Below, piece after piece: positions 5,685 through 7,213 of a stretch of DNA of 7,213 bases. The notes under the pieces are model-generated. The model was not told where the DNA came from. It did no database searches and saw only the letters and a list, made by a program, of their open reading frames with translations. A program made the position numbers and the translations under genes. The stretch covers positions 1-7,213 of the forward strand of contig DPVV01000576.1 of assembly GCA_003526525.1 (NCBI GenBank). The letters are read 5' to 3'. The DNA is from Lachnoclostridium phytofermentans (GTDB lineage: Bacteria; Bacillota; Clostridia; Lachnospirales; Lachnospiraceae). How positions within the stretch are numbered: position 1 is the stretch's first letter; each line of letters begins with the position of its first letter.

Positions 5685-5693
5685 ATTATAACA
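5685..5693 (-). promoter_or_regulatory. Possible extended -10 promoter for exoIII
   Basis: The minus strand reads TGTTATAAT (5693-5685), an extended -10 element (TGN plus perfect TATAAT). No good -35 is seen, as is common for this class. It would give a leader of about 138 nt before exoIII. A second TATAAT on the same strand about 29 bp further downstream is a weaker alternative. Confidence 0.4.
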
Positions 5694-5698
5694 TAATT

Positions 5699-5845
5699 CT
5701 CAAAGAAACGACATTGGATTTTTCTGAGGATACAATCATCAAGCAAGTTATTTCTTCCGGATTAGAAAAAGTTATGAAAAAAGAAGTATTGATAAAGCTA
5801 GATATCACGAAAGTTTATGAAACTATATCGATGCCCATAGCTTAA
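5699..5845 (+). pseudogene. Orphan C-terminal reading-frame tail, plus strand
   Basis: A plus-strand frame is open from 5615 to TAA at 5843-5845 and looks coding from about 5699: 48 residues including LDFSEDTIIKQVISS and LEKVMKKEVLIKLDI. Composition is protein-like (charged helices, few rare residues). There is no start codon with a ribosome binding site; the only in-frame ATG in the first half is internal, at 5774-5776. Upstream it dissolves into AT-rich exoIII leader. The likely explanation is the 3' end of a deleted gene. I recognise no family, and chance openness is possible. Confidence 0.35.
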
Positions 5846-5849
5846 TCTC

Positions 5850-5981
5850 TTAATACCAAGGTATTTCGCCCCAAATATCTTTATTTCTTATCAGCTTATT
5901 AGATTCAACATTCTTATAAACAAATGGATTTGGAGTATTTTTATAAATCGACTTAAGCTTATATTTAACTTTCTCTAATAT
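5850..5981 (-). pseudogene. Orphan C-terminal reading-frame tail, minus strand
   Basis: The minus strand is open from 5981 to TAA at 5852-5850: 43 residues including KYKLKSIYKNTPNPFVY and ending RNKDIWGEIPWY. Two Trp codons, a Pro/Asn-rich stretch and a sharp aromatic end look like a genuine protein C-terminus. It has no start codon or ribosome binding site and overlaps the end of the 162-aa gene by 17 nt in another frame. It may be a gene end left after deletion or frameshift. Its stop lies 4 bp from the stop of the converging plus-strand tail. No family recognised. Confidence 0.35.
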
Positions 5982-6453
5982 TTATCTTTTTTTGAATATC
6001 AATCACTGCATTACCGATTTGTCCTACTGGCTCATCCATGGAAAAGAAAAAACTAATACCGATCGATTCTTCATTACTTATACGAACTCTTTCATGAATA
6101 TCCTGTAATGACAATGTGTTATTATAAAAATCATTCAAGAAGTTCTCAACACCATATACTTCAAATTGATAAGGTTCAAACTCACCAAAATCAAGCGCTA
6201 ATGCCTGTTCTCTGGTTACTACAATCTCAAGAAAAACATGATTGATATCGATTCCAAGGTCACCTACTTGTTCAATTGATATTACAGGTATCGGATACTC
6301 CTCTGTAATCCATTCATCATTTACCTTAACACTATGTTGATTGTAATAACCACATCGGTATTGAAATTCATTTTCTTTTAAAAAATGAATCATTTCGTTC
6401 TTTTTTTGATTTATTTCTGAGTAAATCTCATTTAACATATTAAGCATATCCAT
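5965..6453 (-). CDS. Hypothetical acidic protein, 162 aa
   Basis: A soluble protein with no signal peptide or membrane helix. Residues 1-28 form a probable amphipathic helix (MLNEIYSEINQKKNEMIHFL). A central alpha/beta region contains WITEEYPIPVISIEQVGDLG (48-67), followed by strands (NHVFLEIVV, 71-79) and EVYGVENFLNDFYN (98-111); a C-terminal strand SIGISFFFSM (130-139) follows. It is strongly acidic overall. ATG at 6453 follows GGGGGA with a 6-nt gap, and a promoter lies at 6514-6542, so expression is likely. I do not recognise the family with confidence; it faintly recalls DUF3201-type proteins and also small immunity proteins, both from memory only. The orphan tail 5850-5981 lies directly downstream on the same strand, which leaves open that the locus has lost a partner gene. 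Confidence 0.7.
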   Translation of the reverse strand: MDMLNMLNEIYSEINQKKNEMIHFLKENEFQYRCGYYNQHSVKVNDEWITEEYPIPVISIEQVGDLGIDINHVFLEIVVTREQALALDFGEFEPYQFEVYGVENFLNDFYNNTLSLQDIHERVRISNEESIGISFFFSMDEPVGQIGNAVIDIQKKINIRES

Positions 6454-6513
6454 TTTAATTCCCCCGCATTTTTGATAATATTCTTAATTCTTATATTAAC
6501 TAATTCCTAATAA

Positions 6514-6542
6514 ATTATATAAAATAAGGAAATAAATAACAA
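6514..6542 (-). promoter_or_regulatory. Sigma-A promoter for the 162-aa gene
   Basis: On the minus strand TTGTTA (6542-6537) precedes a perfect TATAAT (6519-6514) by exactly 17 bp; the -35 matches the consensus at 4 of 6. Transcription would start near 6506, about 50 nt before the ATG at 6453. Confidence 0.6.
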
Positions 6543-6588
6543 GCATTTATATTCTCATACATAACTGAAATAGACGAAAAGCGAAATA

Positions 6589-6618
6589 CCTGTAGTCATA
6601 ACCTAAGTTAGCTACAGG
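6589..6618. repeat. Hairpin 1 of a three-hairpin cluster (possible minus-strand terminator)
   Basis: CCTGTAG (6589-6595) pairs with CTACAGG (6612-6618), and inside it TAAC and GTTA (6599-6602, 6607-6610) can pair around CTAA. On the minus strand it is followed by TATTTCGCTTTT, fairly T-rich, so it could have terminated the broken clpP-like gene, whose frame stops within it at 6612. Confidence 0.5.
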
Positions 6619-6631
6619 CATTTGAGAAATG
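6619..6631. repeat. Hairpin 2 of the cluster
   Basis: CATTT (6619-6623) pairs with AAATG (6627-6631) around GAG. It abuts hairpin 1 with no gap and shares its last base with hairpin 3. Alone it is too short to be significant; its position between the other two is what makes it worth noting. Confidence 0.35.
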
Positions 6632-6672
6632 AGCTGTGCATTAGCGGTTTTTTAATCGCTAGTGCACAGCTC
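6631..6672. repeat. Long 16-bp hairpin with T6 loop
   Basis: Arms 6631-6646 and 6657-6672 pair over 16 bp with one T/C difference that becomes a G-U pair in plus-strand RNA; the 10-nt loop is GTTTTTTAAT. The outer arm GAGCTGTGCA is perfectly symmetric. No T-run follows on either strand, so it is not a classic terminator. It looks like a small dispersed intergenic palindrome and lies where the clpP-like frame loses similarity, so it may have inserted there. Confidence 0.8.
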
Positions 6673-6947
6673 AAGCTTGTATCCCGCCAGATGGTTGATG
6701 TACTTCCACCTGGACTATTAATATAGAGCCTAATATCTTTTTTGGAATCTTCTGCTTCTAAATATAGTAATTGGGCAATTACTAAACCAGCGCTAACATG
6801 ATTTACTCTTATCTAGGTAAAAGTCTTAATAAAAAGAGCGGTTTTATCCTTCGCAAGTCTATAGAATCATTAAAATTTGCTACCTTTCACTAAAAATTTC
6901 ATACATTATTTGTTTAGCTTTGAATAGCAAATTATTTTATTTTGAAG

Positions 6948-6953
6948 TATAAT
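6948..6953 (+). promoter_or_regulatory. Probable -10 element for the DUF4317 gene
   Basis: Perfect TATAAT at 6948-6953, 43 bp before the ATG at 6997. The hexamer at 17-bp spacing (TAGCAA) is a poor -35, and a better one (TTGAAT at 6920) is 22 bp away. The -10 is credible; the full promoter is uncertain. Confidence 0.45.
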
Positions 6954-6996
6954 TGTTGGAAGATGAGTGTTGTACAGTTTTTTATCGGAGGTTTCT

Positions 6997-7213
6997 ATGA
7001 CAAAGAAAGATGTATTAGAATTAAAAAGACGACTTAAAAAAAATGAATGTACGTTTACTAGAATGTGTGGTTGTTATGTAAATGCGGAAAAAGAAATCGT
7101 ATTAAATCTTGATGAAACATTCTTAAATTTAAAGGATGAGGAATTCTTTAAATACTTGGAGATAGCGAATAAAACATTATCTGGTACTGTACGTAACAAC
7201 TTATTAGAGCTTG
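6997..7213 (+). CDS. DUF4317 family protein, partial (3' end outside window)
   Basis: The first 72 codons of a plus-strand gene that continues past the right edge. ATG at 6997 follows GGAGG (6987-6991) with a 5-nt gap. It opens MTKKDVLELKRRLKKNECTF, with a Cys-containing TRMCGCYVN (20-28), then ETFLNLKDEEFFKYLEIANK and LSGTVRNNLLEL. This opening matches my memory of DUF4317 proteins, uncharacterised soluble proteins of roughly 400 aa found mostly in Lachnospiraceae and other Clostridia. Function is unknown; the CGC motif could bind metal or form a disulfide, but that is a guess. It is the only intact plus-strand gene in the window and is read divergently from the 162-aa gene, with the clpP remnant between. 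Confidence 0.82.
   Translation, partial: MTKKDVLELKRRLKKNECTFTRMCGCYVNAEKEIVLNLDETFLNLKDEEFFKYLEIANKTLSGTVRNNLLEL

Larger units (their letters stand above)
6612..6812 (-). pseudogene. clpP-like: ClpP protease fragment (decayed)
   Basis: A minus-strand frame, open from 6812 to TAG at 6614-6612, contains an unmistakable piece of ATP-dependent Clp protease Clp[21 protein letters not shown] followed by [15 protein letters not shown], matching the conserved block near residues 30-70 of ClpP. After SPGGS the similarity stops ([11 protein letters not shown]); a shift into another frame gives SGGIQA then a stop, so a frameshift is likely. The frame then runs through the hairpin 6631-6672. The segment carrying catalytic Ser (GMAASM), His and Asp is absent. 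Upstream a TAG at 6815-6813 blocks the frame, and only traces (VNHVSA) remain of the preceding strand; no start codon or ribosome binding site is seen. It is a dead internal fragment of a gene. An intact clpP is presumably elsewhere in the genome. The DNA from 6816 to 6947 shows nothing else recognisable. Confidence 0.82.

Overview
The window looks like chromosomal DNA from a low-GC anaerobic Firmicute, most likely a Lachnospiraceae/Clostridium-type fibre degrader. Support for this: AT-rich DNA with strong GGAGG-type ribosome binding sites and sigma-A-like promoters, a superoxide reductase (an anaerobe's oxygen defence), a regulator fused to a xylosidase-like GH39 domain, and the start of a DUF4317 gene, a family I know mainly from Lachnospiraceae and relatives. 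The species cannot be fixed from the sequence.

Layout. Apart from the DUF4317 gene at the right edge, all intact genes are on the minus strand. (1) 1-1540: the first 513 codons of an AraC-type regulator with a C-terminal GH39-like domain, running off the left edge. It is clearly richer in G+C than the rest. (2) 1625-2221: azoR-like FMN-dependent NADH azoreductase, with a near-consensus promoter about 190 bp upstream and a leader holding a hairpin and a possible 16-codon ORF. (3) 2555-3593: a strong terminator, a superoxide reductase that has lost the rubredoxin-like iron site, a Ser/Asn-rich repeat protein just upstream (probably the same operon), and a 44-aa hydrophilic protein gene. (4) 3706-4593: a terminator and a divergent uracil-DNA-glycosylase-superfamily gene. 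(5) 4731-5540: a terminator and exodeoxyribonuclease III. (6) 5541-5981: a decayed stretch in which two reading-frame tails on opposite strands meet with only 4 bp between their stop codons. (7) 5965-6453: an unrecognised 162-aa acidic protein with its own promoter. (8) 6454-6996: a noncoding stretch with three consecutive hairpins and a broken ClpP fragment. (9) 6997-end: the start of a DUF4317 gene on the plus strand.

The genes mostly look like independent single-gene units, not one pathway, because nearly every one has its own terminator or promoter. Two themes recur: redox and oxygen stress (azoreductase, superoxide reductase) and base-excision repair (UDG-like protein, ExoIII). No CRISPR array, tRNA, rRNA or intact mobile element was seen. 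The gene remnants, hairpin cluster and composition break suggest repeated small insertions and deletions. Nothing here is a clear new multi-gene system. The best leads are the degenerate GH39 sensor-like domain, the SOR/Ser-Asn-repeat operon, the UDG-like protein and the decayed 5.6-6.9 kb stretch.
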